This document shows, piece by piece, positions 9,224 to 19,236 of a stretch of 64,000 nucleotides of DNA; the first letter of the stretch is position 1; the number at the start of each line of letters is the position of its first letter. The notes below the pieces were generated by a model, which ran no database searches, was not told the origin of the DNA, and saw only the letters and a program-made list of their open reading frames with translations. The translations under genes and the position numbers were made by a program. Source of the stretch: Gallionellaceae bacterium (lineage in GTDB: Bacteria > Pseudomonadota > Gammaproteobacteria > Burkholderiales > Gallionellaceae); NCBI GenBank assembly GCA_027448945.1, contig DAIDMQ010000005.1:30832-94831 (forward strand), written 5' to 3'.

Positions 9224-9242
9224 ATCCTGAATCCTGAATCCT
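9224..9242. repeat. Short tandem repeat at the rfaE1-hldD junction
   Basis: The 7-base unit ATCCTGA is repeated two and two-thirds times, running directly into the rfaE1 stop codon (TAG at 9241-9243 on the minus strand). It fills part of the 53-base gap before hldD. Confidence 0.7.
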
Positions 9243-10182
9243 ATTTCTTCATATCCTGAACAATCTCTTCACGACTGACCACAGCCGTACCCAGCTTGCC
9301 TACCACGATACCCGCAGCACGATTCGATATGCGCACCGCATCCGGCAGATCTGCTCCACTGGCCAACATCACTGCCAATGTTGCAATCACGGTATCACCG
9401 GCTCCACTCACATCGAACACTTCGCGTGTATGGGTAGGCTCGTGCAATACACTACCCGAACGATACAAGCTCATACCCTCTTCGCTACGTGTGACCAACA
9501 AAGCTTCCAAGCCCAACTCCACACGCAACTTCTCGGCCTTCGCTGTCAGCTCAGCCTCATCTGACCAGTTTCCAGCGACCTGACGAAACTCACTGCGATT
9601 GGGTGTCAGCAGCGTCGCGCCACGATAGCGCGCATAGTCGTCCCCCTTGGGATCAACCAACACGGGCTTACCTGCTGCACGTGCCAAACTGATCATTTCA
9701 GCGATGTGCGCCAGACCACCTTTGCCGTAATCGGACAAGATCACCACATCGGCACCGTTCAATTGAGCGCGAAAATCTTCCAGTGCCGCATTCAACACCT
9801 CATGGCTAGGCGGAGTCTCAAAATCGATACGCAACAGTTGCTGGTGACGTGCAATTGCACGCAGTTTGATAATGGTAGAGATGCTGCTATCTCTATGCAG
9901 CAAAGGTGTCAGATTGTCATGTTGCGTCAACAATTTCTCCAGGCAATCACCCGCCTCGTCATCCCCCAGTACCGACAGCAAGGTTGACTGTGCGCCCAGA
10001 GCGGCAATATTACGCGCCACGTTAGCCGCACCACCCGGACGCTCCTCCACTCTATCAACCTTGAGCACTGGCACAGGGGCCTCTGGTGAAATCCGGTGCA
10101 CATCTCCGAACCAGTAACGATCCAACATCACATCACCTACGACCAAGACTTTGGCCGCACCGAACATAGGCAAAGAACTCAT
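9241..10182 (-). CDS. rfaE1: D-glycero-beta-D-manno-heptose-7-phosphate kinase
   Basis: This PfkB-type sugar kinase phosphorylates heptose 7-phosphate to the 1,7-bisphosphate in ADP-heptose synthesis. The 313 residues hold only the kinase half; the C-terminal adenylyltransferase domain of enteric HldE is absent, so a separate rfaE2/hldC must exist outside the window. The motifs [12 protein letters not shown] (about 51-62) and D-V-S-G-A-G-D-T (near the C-terminus) give the PfkB signatures and catalytic aspartate. Its start overlaps the pyrF stop by four bases (ATGA), indicating translational coupling, and hldD follows. Confidence 0.94.
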   Translation of the reverse strand: MSSLPMFGAAKVLVVGDVMLDRYWFGDVHRISPEAPVPVLKVDRVEERPGGAANVARNIAALGAQSTLLSVLGDDEAGDCLEKLLTQHDNLTPLLHRDSSISTIIKLRAIARHQQLLRIDFETPPSHEVLNAALEDFRAQLNGADVVILSDYGKGGLAHIAEMISLARAAGKPVLVDPKGDDYARYRGATLLTPNRSEFRQVAGNWSDEAELTAKAEKLRVELGLEALLVTRSEEGMSLYRSGSVLHEPTHTREVFDVSGAGDTVIATLAVMLASGADLPDAVRISNRAAGIVVGKLGTAVVSREEIVQDMKK

Positions 10183-10895
10183 GCCTGCACTCCTATTTCC
10201 AAATTGATATTACGTAAAGCCTGCAAGGGATCTACAGCCTGCGTGATGGGACGACCTATCACCAGATAACTGGAGCCCGCTTGCAATGCCGCCTGCGGAG
10301 TCATGACCCTAGACTGGTCATCCAGACTGGCTAAGGCCGGACGTATCCCCGGTGTAACCAAACAAAATTCTTGACCCAGGGCACTGCGCAACATGGAGGC
10401 CTCTTGAGCAGAGCACACCACGCCATCCAGACCGCAGTCCTTGGTCAACGCGGCTAGGCGCGAGACCATCTGCGCGGGTGTGGCTGCGATACCGATGTCG
10501 GACAAATCTTCCTGTGCCATGCTGGTGAGCATGGTCACTGCAATCAACTTGGGTGGCTTGCTAGCGCGTGACACAGCCTCTGCTGCTGCGGTCAGCATCT
10601 TGCGTCCACCCAGTGCATGCACGTTCACCATCCATACGCCCAGTTCGGCGGCCGCTTTGCATGCTTGTGCAGTGGTGTTGGGGATGTCATGAAATTTCAA
10701 ATCCAGAAATAATTCGAATCCGCGCTTCATCAATGCTTCCAGTACGGCCGGGCCAGATGCGGTGAATAATTCCTTGCCAACTTTCAAGCGACATGCCGCC
10801 GGGTCTAGTCGCTCCGCCAGCGCTAAAGCGGGTGCGCTGGACGCATAGTCCAGCGCGATAATAATCCTCGGGTCAAATTTGGGGGGAGTGTTCAT
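10179..10895 (-). CDS. pyrF: Orotidine 5'-phosphate decarboxylase
   Basis: PyrF decarboxylates OMP to UMP in de novo pyrimidine synthesis. The 238-residue length fits the short bacterial class. The catalytic D-L-K-F-H-D motif (D65, K67, D70) is intact, the N-terminal A-L-D-Y-A is present, and the phosphate-binding end I-G-R-P-I-T appears near residue 215. It is sandwiched between lapB and rfaE1 with four-base ATGA overlaps on both sides, a lapA-lapB-pyrF-rfaE1-hldD order typical of betaproteobacteria that ties UMP supply to LPS genes by position only. Confidence 0.96.
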   Translation of the reverse strand: MNTPPKFDPRIIIALDYASSAPALALAERLDPAACRLKVGKELFTASGPAVLEALMKRGFELFLDLKFHDIPNTTAQACKAAAELGVWMVNVHALGGRKMLTAAAEAVSRASKPPKLIAVTMLTSMAQEDLSDIGIAATPAQMVSRLAALTKDCGLDGVVCSAQEASMLRSALGQEFCLVTPGIRPALASLDDQSRVMTPQAALQAGSSYLVIGRPITQAVDPLQALRNINLEIGVQA

Positions 10896-12067
10896 AAGGT
10901 GAGTCCTGTTTCTTCGGTACGGCGAGGTGAATAACTATCCCATGCTTGGCAAGCCGGGCAGTGCCAATAGAATTGACGCGCATTGAAACCGCACGACTTA
11001 CAGTGATACATGGCCAGATTACGGGTGCGCTTATGCACTAAATTCTTGACCAACTCGACATCGGCGCGTCTCTCCAAAGAGACTTCTAACAACCGTGCTT
11101 CCAATAATTTATCCAAACCCAGCAGGCTGGGGTTGCGCTCCAACTCATCACGCACGACTTGGTACGCAGCTGACGCACCTTCGTTCTTAAGCACGCCATC
11201 GAACACCACATTCAATAAATCATGGGAATGATATTTATCCAAATACCCGCGCAGCAAGACGACACCGTCACTCTCACGACCCAAGCTGCGATATGCATTC
11301 AAAATACGTTCCGCGACCAGCGGTAGATATTGCTCATCTTGCTGCTCTATGGTCTTCCATACTGTAATGGCCAGCTCATGCTTATTTTCGGACAGGTACA
11401 AATCACCCAACATCATGGTCGCGCGCACATTTTTGGGCGACTCGTTCAATGCCTCTTGCAGATGCTCGCGCGCAACCACTAGATCGCCAGCGGCGATCTC
11501 TTCAGCCGCCAATTCGCAATAAAAGAATGCTGACTGTGAACTGTACGACTCACCGGTCTTTTCGGTCAGACGCTCTGCGATCTTGATGGCTTTGATCCAG
11601 TCGTGCTCCTTCTGGAACAAGTCCAATAGAAACTCTAGTGATGGTTTGGCGTACTTAGTCTTGCCCAACTCATTGAACAGACTTTCAGCTCGATCCAGAA
11701 TGCCTGCCTTGAGGTAGTCCTGCGCCAATTCAAACACCGCTTGCTGACGCTTGTCGTCATCCAGATCGGCGCGATCAACCAGATTGTGATGCATGCGCAA
11801 AGCTCTATCGACTTCGCCGCGACGACGGAACAAACTGCCCAAGGCGAAGTGTAGCTCCACCGTCTGCGGATCCACTTTAACCACCTCAATAAAGGCCTCG
11901 ATGGCTTTGTCTTGCTGTTCGTTGAGCAAAAAATTGAGACCCTGAAAATATGAATCCGGCAAGGCACTGGACTCAGACAGGATATCTTTGAGATCTATAC
12001 GCGCTGCTAACCATCCCATGCCGAAAAACAAGGGGAATATGAGTAGCATCCAGGGTTGAAATTCCAT
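10892..12067 (-). CDS. lapB: Lipopolysaccharide assembly protein LapB
   Basis: LapB (YciM) is an inner-membrane-anchored TPR protein that regulates LPS amount, in E. coli by presenting LpxC to FtsH. The 391 residues show an N-terminal membrane helix (about 5-20), a long array of TPR motifs (about 40-345) and a C-terminal rubredoxin-like metal site with C356, C359, C370 and C373, all present. It lies 11 bases after lapA and overlaps pyrF by four bases. Confidence 0.95.
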   Translation of the reverse strand: MEFQPWMLLIFPLFFGMGWLAARIDLKDILSESSALPDSYFQGLNFLLNEQQDKAIEAFIEVVKVDPQTVELHFALGSLFRRRGEVDRALRMHHNLVDRADLDDDKRQQAVFELAQDYLKAGILDRAESLFNELGKTKYAKPSLEFLLDLFQKEHDWIKAIKIAERLTEKTGESYSSQSAFFYCELAAEEIAAGDLVVAREHLQEALNESPKNVRATMMLGDLYLSENKHELAITVWKTIEQQDEQYLPLVAERILNAYRSLGRESDGVVLLRGYLDKYHSHDLLNVVFDGVLKNEGASAAYQVVRDELERNPSLLGLDKLLEARLLEVSLERRADVELVKNLVHKRTRNLAMYHCKSCGFNARQFYWHCPACQAWDSYSPRRTEETGLTL

Positions 12068-12078
12068 AGTTGCCCGAT

Positions 12079-12372
12079 TTAAGAAGGTTGTATCACTGAC
12101 TTTTCTTGTTCCATTTCGGCCAATTGATTCTTGACCCTGATATCGCGCTTGAGCGTGGATATCTCTCTACGCTGCTGCAATATATTTACGAACATGGCCA
12201 ATACACCTATCGCCACGCCTGCTGCAAAAAACAATAACAACACGAGAACCAAAGAAGTGTGCCATTCCGTGTTGAAAAAATATCGCAGGGTCACAGGCTG
12301 GTCATTTTTGACAGCGAAGCCCAGCAATATCAGAAATATGATCAAACGCCCTAGCCAGTTTAGATAACGCAT
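12079..12372 (-). CDS. lapA: Lipopolysaccharide assembly protein LapA
   Basis: LapA (YciS) is a small inner-membrane partner of LapB. The 97 residues contain two hydrophobic helices (about 6-22 and 41-62) and a basic, glutamine- and glutamate-rich cytoplasmic tail, matching the DUF1049 family. It is the first gene after the ihfB terminator, so it either has its own promoter in the 12373-12413 gap or relies on read-through. I did not find a convincing promoter there. Confidence 0.9.
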   Translation of the reverse strand: MRYLNWLGRLIIFLILLGFAVKNDQPVTLRYFFNTEWHTSLVLVLLLFFAAGVAIGVLAMFVNILQQRREISTLKRDIRVKNQLAEMEQEKSVIQPS

Positions 12373-12413
12373 GGACAGTCCAAGTTGTAATAAAAAAGAC
12401 GCCGAACGATAGC

Positions 12414-12450
12414 ATAAAAAATGGCGGCTATACCTTTCGATATGCCGCCA
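12414..12450 (-). terminator. Intrinsic terminator after ihfB
   Basis: On the minus strand a 7-bp stem (TGGCGGC/GCCGCCA, 12444-12450 with 12422-12428) is followed at once by T6. It lies 20 bases after the ihfB stop and closes the long fab-rpsA-ihfB unit before lapA. Confidence 0.85.
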
Positions 12451-12470
12451 CGAATCAATTTCTCAGTTAC

Positions 12471-12758
12471 TTAAGACTGAGGTTCGCTGACACGTTCACG
12501 CAATTCCTTACCAGCCTTGAAGTGTGGCACGTATTTGGCCGGCACTTTCACCTTATCCCCAGTCTTGGGATTACGTCCCAGACGAGGTGGTCGGTAATTC
12601 AAACCGAAACTACCAAAGCCGCGAATCTCGATACGACCACCACGCGCTAACGTAGCGGACAGATTATCCAGTATCACTTTGACGGCCAGCTCGGCATCCT
12701 TTGCGAGTAACTGCGGATGCAGTTCTGCAAGCTTTGCGATTAAATCAGAACGAGTCAT
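12471..12758 (-). CDS. ihfB: Integration host factor subunit beta
   Basis: IHF-beta pairs with IHF-alpha to bend DNA in recombination, replication and transcription control. The 95 residues are a full HU/IHF fold with the arm motif [10 protein letters not shown] (about 63-72) carrying the intercalating proline and the F-G-S-F core. The end K-E-L-R-E-R-V is typical of IhfB rather than HU. It lies 14 bases downstream of rpsA, the common proteobacterial order rpsA-ihfB, and is followed by an intrinsic terminator. Confidence 0.96.
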   Translation of the reverse strand: MTRSDLIAKLAELHPQLLAKDAELAVKVILDNLSATLARGGRIEIRGFGSFGLNYRPPRLGRNPKTGDKVKVPAKYVPHFKAGKELRERVSEPQS

Positions 12759-12772
12759 GCTTACCTTTCAGC

Positions 12773-14488
12773 TTAAGCTTCTGTTTTGCTGCCACTCATC
12801 TTGGCTTTCAACAAAGCACCCAGATTAGTTGTACCTGCATTGCCATTGTTTTCAGCAGAGAACTTTTGCATCGCAGCAGATTCTTCAGCTTTGTTGAGCG
12901 CCTTGATCGACAGATTGATACCACGATTCTTGCGATCAACGTTGATGATCACAGCAGTCACAGTGTCACCTTCTTTCAGGTGTGTGCGGATGTCTTCAAC
13001 ACGATCCACAGACACTTCAGATGCCTTCAAATAAGCTTCCACGTCGCCATCCAGAGCAACAACAGCACCCTTGGCATCGATAGACTTAACCGTGCCTGTT
13101 ACAACAGCACCCTTCTCATTGGAAGAAGCGAAACCGCCGAATGGATCAGATTCCATTTGCTTGATACCCAGGGAGATGCGCTCGCGCTCAACGTCAATAG
13201 CCAATACAACAGCTTCGACTTCGTCACCCTTCTTGTAATTGCGAACGATCTCTTCGCCTGGCTGGCTCCAAGAAAGGTCGGACAAGTGGATCAGACCGTC
13301 GATACCGCCATCCAAACCGATGAACACGCCAAAGTCAGTGATGGACTTGATCTGACCGCGGACTTTATCGCCCTTCTTGTGGTTGATTTCAAAGTCGTCC
13401 CAAGGATTGGACTTGCACTGTTTCATACCCAAAGAGATACGACGACGTGATTCGTCGATTTCAAGGATCATGACTTCCACTTCATCACCCAGGGAAACAA
13501 CCTTGGATGGGTGTACGTTCTTGTTGGTCCAATCCATTTCGGATACGTGTACCAGACCTTCAATACCTTGTTCGATCTCCACGAATGAACCGTAGTCAGT
13601 CAGATTAGTGACCTTACCAAACATACGCGTACCTTGTGGGTAGCGACGTGCCAGACCATTCCAAGGATCATCACCCATTTGTTTGATACCCAGAGAAACG
13701 CGATTCTTCTCCTGGTCAAATTTCAGGATCTTAGCTTCGACTTCTTCGCCCACTGTCAGGACTTCAGAAGGATGCTTCACACGACGCCATGCCAAGTCGG
13801 TGATGTGCAACAGACCGTCGATGCCGCCCAAGTCAACGAATGCGCCGTAGTCAGTGATATTCTTAACCACGCCCTTAACGATCGCGCCTTCCTTCAGGCT
13901 TTCCATGATCGCTTCACGATCAGCACCCATTGTCGTTTCCAGCACCGCACGGCGTGACACCACGACGTTGTTGCGCTTGCGATCCAACTTGATGACCTTC
14001 AGTTCCATGGTCTTGTTTTCGTATGGCGTAGTGTCTTTGACTGGACGAATATCCACCAAAGAACCGGGCAAGAATGCGCGGATACCATTAACCATGGCAG
14101 TCAGACCGCCCTTGACCTTACCGCTGACGAAACCTTCAACGATCTTGCCTTCTTCCATGGCGATCTCGAGATCGTGCCATGCAGCCAAGCGCTTAGCTTT
14201 TTCACGGGACAGCTTGGTTTCACCATAGCCGTTTTCCAGTGATTCGATAGCAACAGTGATGAAGTCGCCTGCTTTGACTTCCAGCTCACCCTTTGCATCG
14301 AGGAATTCTTCGATAGCAATCAGACTTTCAGATTTCAGACCTGCATTTACAACAACAACGTTGTGATCTACGCGCACTACTTGCGCTGTGATCAGTTCGC
14401 CTGCGCGCATTTCTTTGCGGGTCAAGCTTTCTTCAAACATTGCTGCAAAACTATCGGGATTTTCTACTACTGCTGCGGTTGCGTTCAT
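12773..14488 (-). CDS. rpsA: 30S ribosomal protein S1
   Basis: S1 brings structured mRNAs to the ribosome. The 571 residues include six S1 RNA-binding repeats, seen from recurring G-x-V-x-x-x-x-D-Y-G-A-F-V/G-S-F-V and G-L-x-H-x-S/T-D-x-x-W motifs from about residue 30 to 550, the usual proteobacterial layout. It lies between the aroA-cmk fusion and ihfB. The 80-base gap upstream contains a -10-like TATAAC (minus strand, 14531-14536), so an internal promoter for rpsA-ihfB is plausible, although the -35 is poor. Confidence 0.97.
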   Translation of the reverse strand: MNATAAVVENPDSFAAMFEESLTRKEMRAGELITAQVVRVDHNVVVVNAGLKSESLIAIEEFLDAKGELEVKAGDFITVAIESLENGYGETKLSREKAKRLAAWHDLEIAMEEGKIVEGFVSGKVKGGLTAMVNGIRAFLPGSLVDIRPVKDTTPYENKTMELKVIKLDRKRNNVVVSRRAVLETTMGADREAIMESLKEGAIVKGVVKNITDYGAFVDLGGIDGLLHITDLAWRRVKHPSEVLTVGEEVEAKILKFDQEKNRVSLGIKQMGDDPWNGLARRYPQGTRMFGKVTNLTDYGSFVEIEQGIEGLVHVSEMDWTNKNVHPSKVVSLGDEVEVMILEIDESRRRISLGMKQCKSNPWDDFEINHKKGDKVRGQIKSITDFGVFIGLDGGIDGLIHLSDLSWSQPGEEIVRNYKKGDEVEAVVLAIDVERERISLGIKQMESDPFGGFASSNEKGAVVTGTVKSIDAKGAVVALDGDVEAYLKASEVSVDRVEDIRTHLKEGDTVTAVIINVDRKNRGINLSIKALNKAEESAAMQKFSAENNGNAGTTNLGALLKAKMSGSKTEA

Positions 14489-14568
14489 ATTGAATACACC
14501 TAAGATAAATTTCTGTTTGCACAGAGGTTAGTTATAAAGTTCCCAAACGACGGAGAGTCGAGCGGGGC

Positions 14569-16530
14569 CTAGTTTTTGGACAGTTTCGAATGGTATGCGT
14601 GTAGTACGAAGTCGACCGCCTGCTCGATGTTCAGAGCCGTGGTATCCAACATGATTGCACCAACCGCCTGCTGCAAAGGTGCGACGCTACGTTGTGTATC
14701 ACGGAAGTCGCGTGCCTCTATGTCCTGCAAAAGGGCGTGGATATTAGCATCCATTCCTTTCTGCTTCAACTGCTTATATCGCCTATCTGCACGCGCTTGG
14801 GCGCTGGCGGTCAAAAATATCTTCAAATTCGCATCCGGGAACACTACAGATGCCATATCGCGACCGTCAGACACCAAGCCTGGCGCACGTCGGAAAGCGT
14901 GCTGCTTATTGAGCAATGCCGCCCTCACCTTGGGTAAACTCGCAACTTTAGATGCAGCAGCACCAGACTCTTCGGTACGCAACTCGTCGCCGACGATGCG
15001 ACCTTCCAGCCAAGTCTCACCCTTTTCAAAACGAATATCCACACGACCAGCCAGATCGGCTAAACCCGTTTCGTCGTCCAGCGCCACACCGTGACGCTGA
15101 GCAGCCAAACCTAACAATCGATATAAGGCACCACTATCCAAATAGTGGTAACCCAACTTTTCAGCCACGATTTGCGCCACTGTTCCCTTGCCTGATGCAG
15201 AAGGTCCATCTATCGCAATCACAGGTACAGCCCGGGTCACGCTAGCAAACACCAAAAAATAATCGGGGAATGTCTTGGCCACACATTGTGGATTATTAAT
15301 CAACATCCCTTGTGGGCCGAATGCGACCAGTGAGAAACACATCGCCATACGGTGATCATCATAGGTATCTATACCAGCAGCGGGACTCAGGATGGTGTCA
15401 GCGGGGGGCGTGATGCGAATGTAGTCCTCCCCCTCTTCCACCGTCGCGCCAACTTTGCGCAGCTCGGTCGCCATCGCATGGATGCGATCGGTTTCTTTGA
15501 CGCGCCAGCTGGCGATATTGCGCAGCGTGGTGGTGCCGTCGGCGAACAATGCGACAACGGCCAGCGTCATCGCCGCATCGGGGATATGGTTGCAATCCAT
15601 GTCTATGGCATTCAATCTGCCACCAACTGGTGATTGAACTTCCATCCAATTCGGCTCATGCACGATACGCGCACCCATCAGACTCAAGGCTTCAGCGAAG
15701 CGCACATCGCCTTGTATGCTGTCACTGCCCACGCCTTCTATGCGCAATAGTCCACCGCCAATTGCACCTGCAGCGAGGAAATATGAAGCGGAAGACGCAT
15801 CGCCCTCGACATAGACTATTTCAGGTGCGACATAACGGCTGCCTGCAGTGACTGTAAAACTGCGCCAAGCATCGCGCTGTACCGTCACGCCAAATCTAGC
15901 CATCATCGCCAAGGTGATTTCGATATATGGTTTGGAGATCAGCTCACCCTGCACCTCCACGGTCACGGTGGATTTCAGCAAGGGCAGCGACATCAACAAG
16001 GCTGTGAGAAATTGACTGGAAACATCGCCACGCACGCCGACGCGCGATACACCACTCAATGTTGCGGGGAATATCTCTAAAGGTGGGTAACCATCATTGC
16101 CGGTGTAATCGATATTGGCGCCCAAACCACGCAAGGCATCCACCAGATCACGTATCGGGCGCTCATGCATACGCGCCACACCTGTCAACGTGTAATGACC
16201 GCCGGACAAAGCGAGTGCCGCCGTCAACGGGCGGAATGCCGTGCCAGCATTCCCCAAGAACAGCGCAGCTCCACGAACAGGAAAGTCACCGCCACAACCT
16301 GTCACACGATAGGCGTTATCACCTAATGACAAAACTTTGACACCCAAGGTCTGCAGGCCATCAAGCATGCGGTCAGTGTCATCTGATTGCAGCAGATCGC
16401 GCACCTCAGTCGTACCTTGCGCCAGTGCAGCCAGCAACAGCACACGATTGGAGATGCTCTTGGAGCCCGGTAATTGCACCGTACCCTGAGCTGAGATTAA
16501 TGGAGGGAGATAAAGAGATTTGTGAGTCAT
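14569..16530 (-). CDS. aroA-cmk: Bifunctional EPSP synthase / (d)CMP kinase fusion
   Basis: One uninterrupted 653-residue frame carries two enzymes. Residues 1 to about 430 are AroA, 3-phosphoshikimate 1-carboxyvinyltransferase of the shikimate pathway: P-G-S-K-S-I-S-N-R near 21-29, [10 protein letters not shown] and the R-P-I-x-D-L motif. From about residue 431 the sequence is cytidylate kinase, beginning [13 protein letters not shown] and its P-loop G-P-S-A-S-G-K-G. Separate aroA and cmk genes are usually adjacent; here the AroA end (F-P-D-Y-F) runs on with almost no linker. The GTG codon at 15238-15240 could still start a free Cmk. Neighbours tyrA upstream and rpsA downstream keep the ancestral order. 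Confidence 0.93.
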   Translation of the reverse strand: MTHKSLYLPPLISAQGTVQLPGSKSISNRVLLLAALAQGTTEVRDLLQSDDTDRMLDGLQTLGVKVLSLGDNAYRVTGCGGDFPVRGAALFLGNAGTAFRPLTAALALSGGHYTLTGVARMHERPIRDLVDALRGLGANIDYTGNDGYPPLEIFPATLSGVSRVGVRGDVSSQFLTALLMSLPLLKSTVTVEVQGELISKPYIEITLAMMARFGVTVQRDAWRSFTVTAGSRYVAPEIVYVEGDASSASYFLAAGAIGGGLLRIEGVGSDSIQGDVRFAEALSLMGARIVHEPNWMEVQSPVGGRLNAIDMDCNHIPDAAMTLAVVALFADGTTTLRNIASWRVKETDRIHAMATELRKVGATVEEGEDYIRITPPADTILSPAAGIDTYDDHRMAMCFSLVAFGPQGMLINNPQCVAKTFPDYFLVFASVTRAVPVIAIDGPSASGKGTVAQIVAEKLGYHYLDSGALYRLLGLAAQRHGVALDDETGLADLAGRVDIRFEKGETWLEGRIVGDELRTEESGAAASKVASLPKVRAALLNKQHAFRRAPGLVSDGRDMASVVFPDANLKIFLTASAQARADRRYKQLKQKGMDANIHALLQDIEARDFRDTQRSVAPLQQAVGAIMLDTTALNIEQAVDFVLHAYHSKLSKN

Positions 16531-16557
16531 GTCTTAAAGCCGCAATGCGGCATTACC

Positions 16558-17415
16558 TTATTGTTGGGTCCAGTTGCTACGCACTTTGCGTGCTTCGCTG
16601 AACACGTCTTCCAATGTATCGGCATCGCGTTGTTCCAATGCCTGATACAGCACATGCAACTCTTGCGCATATTGCATCAGCTCTTGCATCAGTGCATCGC
16701 GGTTGGATAGACATATGTCGCGCCACATTTCTGGAGAACTCGCAGCTATACGAGTGAAATCACGGAAACCGCTCGCAGCAAATGACAGCAGTACGTCACG
16801 GTTATCGCGCTGCGACAGATCGTGCACCAGCGCAAACGAAAGTAGATGTGGCAGATGACTCACAGAAGCGAACACTTGATCATGTTCCTGCGCAGTCAGT
16901 TCGCTGACCTTAGCTCCACAAGCTTCCCATGCCTGACGCACTTGAGCGACTGCCGCAGCGCTGTTTTCAGGCAAGGGGGTCAAAACTACTTTTTTATCCA
17001 CATAGAGTTCAGCGCGGGCGGCGGCGGCTCCACTCTGTTCAGCACCTGCGATAGGATGCGCTGGAACAAACTGGGCAATCTTATCGCCCAAGAATGCTCG
17101 TGCCGCAGCGACCACATCACACTTGGTGCTGCCTCCGTCACTGACCAGCGTATGCGAGCCAAGATGCGGTGCGATACGTTGCATAATCTCAGCCATTTGT
17201 CCAACTGGCGTTGCCAACAACACCAAGTCTGCATCGCCGACTTCCTGCGCAACATCTATACCGATGCGATCGATGATGCCCAGTTGTTGCGCTTGCAGCA
17301 AAGTAGCAGGACTGCGTCCAAAACCAACCACTTCGGACACAGCGTGGGCCTGACGCAAGGCCAGTGCGAACGAGCCTCCTATCAGACCCACACCAAAGAT
17401 GACGACTTTTTTCAA
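16558..17415 (-). CDS. tyrA: Prephenate/arogenate dehydrogenase
   Basis: TyrA oxidatively decarboxylates prephenate (or arogenate) towards tyrosine. The 285 residues have the NAD(P)-binding G-V-G-L-I-G-G-S loop (about 8-15), H-P-I-A-G-A-E-x-S-G near 120-129 and the H-L-P-H-L-L motif near 187-192. There is no fused chorismate mutase, and no C-terminal ACT domain is evident at this length. It lies 27 bases upstream of aroA-cmk and 14 bases downstream of fabG, so aromatic amino-acid genes are joined to the fatty-acid cluster. Substrate preference between prephenate and arogenate cannot be read from the sequence. Confidence 0.93.
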   Translation of the reverse strand: MKKVVIFGVGLIGGSFALALRQAHAVSEVVGFGRSPATLLQAQQLGIIDRIGIDVAQEVGDADLVLLATPVGQMAEIMQRIAPHLGSHTLVSDGGSTKCDVVAAARAFLGDKIAQFVPAHPIAGAEQSGAAAARAELYVDKKVVLTPLPENSAAAVAQVRQAWEACGAKVSELTAQEHDQVFASVSHLPHLLSFALVHDLSQRDNRDVLLSFAASGFRDFTRIAASSPEMWRDICLSNRDALMQELMQYAQELHVLYQALEQRDADTLEDVFSEARKVRSNWTQQ

Positions 17416-17429
17416 ACTAGAAGTTACGC

Positions 17430-18173
17430 TTATTCCATGTACATGCCGCCATTGACATGCAAAGTAACGCCGGTGATATACGCAGCACTTGGGCCTGCCA
17501 AGAATGCAACAGCAGCAGCGATGTCTTGAGGCTGACCCAGACGTTTCAATGGCACATGTTCAACCAATTTGGCACGCTGCTCTTCGCCTAATGCATGCGT
17601 CATGTCAGTGTCGATGAAACCGGGTGCGACGCAGTTGACGGTAATGTTACGACTACCGATCTCTTGCGCCAAAGATTTGGTAAAACCCATCATCCCGGAC
17701 TTAGATGCAGAGTAATTGCTCTGACCAGCGTTACCCATGCTACCGACTACAGATGCGATGCTGATGATGCGACCACCACGAGCCTTCATCATGGCGCGCA
17801 ACACTGCGCGGCTCATGCGAAATACCGACTTGAGGTTGGTCGTCAGCACATCATCCCACTCATCGTCTGTCATACGCGCCAACAGATTGTCGCGGGTGAT
17901 ACCGGCGTTATTGACCAAGATGGATATCTCGCCGAATTGTTTACGCAACTCACCCAGTACTTGTTCGGTCTGAGCGGCATCGTTGACGTTTAGTGCAAAA
18001 CCCGCGCCCTTGACGCCAGCTGCGGCTAGATATTCGCTGATTGCTTGCGCGCCCTTCTCACTGGTCGCAGTACCGACCACGGTCGCACCCTGCTTGCCCA
18101 GCTCCAAAGCGATGGCCTGACCGATGCCGCGTGAAGCACCGGTTACCAGTGCGATTTGTCCTTGTAGTGTCAT
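17430..18173 (-). CDS. fabG: 3-oxoacyl-[ACP] reductase FabG
   Basis: FabG reduces 3-ketoacyl-ACP with NADPH in each round of fatty-acid elongation. The 247 residues show the cofactor loop T-G-A-S-R-G-I-G (11-18), N-N-A-G at 88-91, and the catalytic N114, S141, Y154 and K158 set, all intact. It follows fabD by 29 bases. Normally acpP and fabF follow fabG; here tyrA does. Confidence 0.96.
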   Translation of the reverse strand: MTLQGQIALVTGASRGIGQAIALELGKQGATVVGTATSEKGAQAISEYLAAAGVKGAGFALNVNDAAQTEQVLGELRKQFGEISILVNNAGITRDNLLARMTDDEWDDVLTTNLKSVFRMSRAVLRAMMKARGGRIISIASVVGSMGNAGQSNYSASKSGMMGFTKSLAQEIGSRNITVNCVAPGFIDTDMTHALGEEQRAKLVEHVPLKRLGQPQDIAAAVAFLAGPSAAYITGVTLHVNGGMYME

Positions 18174-18202
18174 TTATTGTCCCTTATTCAAGTCGCGGTG
18201 AA

Positions 18203-19135
18203 TTATGCGAAGGTCGTCAAAGCTAATGTCAATGCCGCGCCATCGTTGATGGCTGAAGCTTGCTGATTGGTGTCGATACGTTTATTAAGTCCTGCAAGAA
18301 CCTTGCCTGGCGCGCATTCGACATTATGCGTGATGCCTTGTTTACCAAACGCTTGTACTGTTTCGACCCAACGTACCGGTGAATACAATTGGCGTACAAG
18401 CGCGTCTTTGATTGCGGCGGCATCGCTATATGATGCGACATCCGCGTTATGCAACACGGGCACAGCAGGCGCGTTAACAGACACATCAGTCAGATAAGCG
18501 CGTAATTGTTCCGCCGCGCCTTTTAATAAGCTGCAATGCGAAGGCACGCTCATAGGTAGCATAATGGCGCGCTTTGCACCTTTGCTCTTGGCCAGTTCCA
18601 TACCGCGCTCTACTGCAGCACGGTCACCCGCGATGACGATTTGTCCAGGCGAGTTGTAGTTGACTGCTTCCAACACTTGGCCTTGTGCACCTTCAGCACA
18701 CACGGCGCGTATCACCTCATCATCCAATCCCAAAATCGCCGCGATGCCACCCACGCCCTCGGGTACGGCTGCTTGCATACACTGCGCACGATAACGCACC
18801 AAAGGCAATGCATCAGCAAAACTCAAAGCACCCGCTGCAACCAGCGCAGTGTATTCACCCAAACTATGTCCCGCCATCATGGTTGGTATTGCGCCATTTT
18901 GAGATTGCCAAGCACGGTATACCGCCACACCTGCTGTCAGCATAATCGGTTGTGTGTTCACTGTGGCATTCAGCTCTGCATCACTCCCTTCGGCGGTTAA
19001 CTGCCAGAGGTCTTGCTTGAGCACATCGGAAGCTTCTGCAAAAGTGTCGCGGACTGCAGAGAAGTCTGCGTAACCGTCCATCATGCCGCGAGATTGGGAA
19101 CCCTGACCGGGGAATACGAAAGCGAATTTAGTCAT
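18203..19135 (-). CDS. fabD: Malonyl-CoA:ACP transacylase FabD
   Basis: FabD loads malonate onto acyl carrier protein. The start at 19135 gives 310 residues beginning M-T-K-F-A-F-V-F-P-G-Q-G-S-Q, which matches the family; the frame stays open 43 codons further upstream, but that part is a translated intergenic repeat (T-N-D-Y..S-T-N-D-Y) and overlaps fabH. The active serine is S91 in G-H-S-L-G-E, with the conserved histidine in V-P-S-H-C-S. It lies between fabH and fabG in the usual order. Confidence 0.95.
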   Translation of the reverse strand: MTKFAFVFPGQGSQSRGMMDGYADFSAVRDTFAEASDVLKQDLWQLTAEGSDAELNATVNTQPIMLTAGVAVYRAWQSQNGAIPTMMAGHSLGEYTALVAAGALSFADALPLVRYRAQCMQAAVPEGVGGIAAILGLDDEVIRAVCAEGAQGQVLEAVNYNSPGQIVIAGDRAAVERGMELAKSKGAKRAIMLPMSVPSHCSLLKGAAEQLRAYLTDVSVNAPAVPVLHNADVASYSDAAAIKDALVRQLYSPVRWVETVQAFGKQGITHNVECAPGKVLAGLNKRIDTNQQASAINDGAALTLALTTFA

Positions 19136-19142
19136 AATTTTG

Positions 19143-19226
19143 TAGTCGTTAGTTGATAGACGATAGTCGTTAGTTTGTTTGGTCGCGGAGATGTATTCAC
19201 TACGAGCGACATAGGAACAACGACTA
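19143..19226. repeat. TAGTCGTTAGTT repeats between fabH and fabD
   Basis: The 12-mer TAGTCGTTAGTT occurs at 19143-19154 and 19164-19175 (21-base period), and its first eight bases recur inverted as AACGACTA at 19219-19226. The roughly 100-base gap is otherwise non-coding and breaks a tightly packed operon. Confidence 0.75.
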
Positions 19227-19236
19227 CCAACTTGTC

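Noticed and set aside
12701..13450. 249-residue open frame opposite rpsA
   Set aside because: Antisense to S1 repeats with no recognisable motif.
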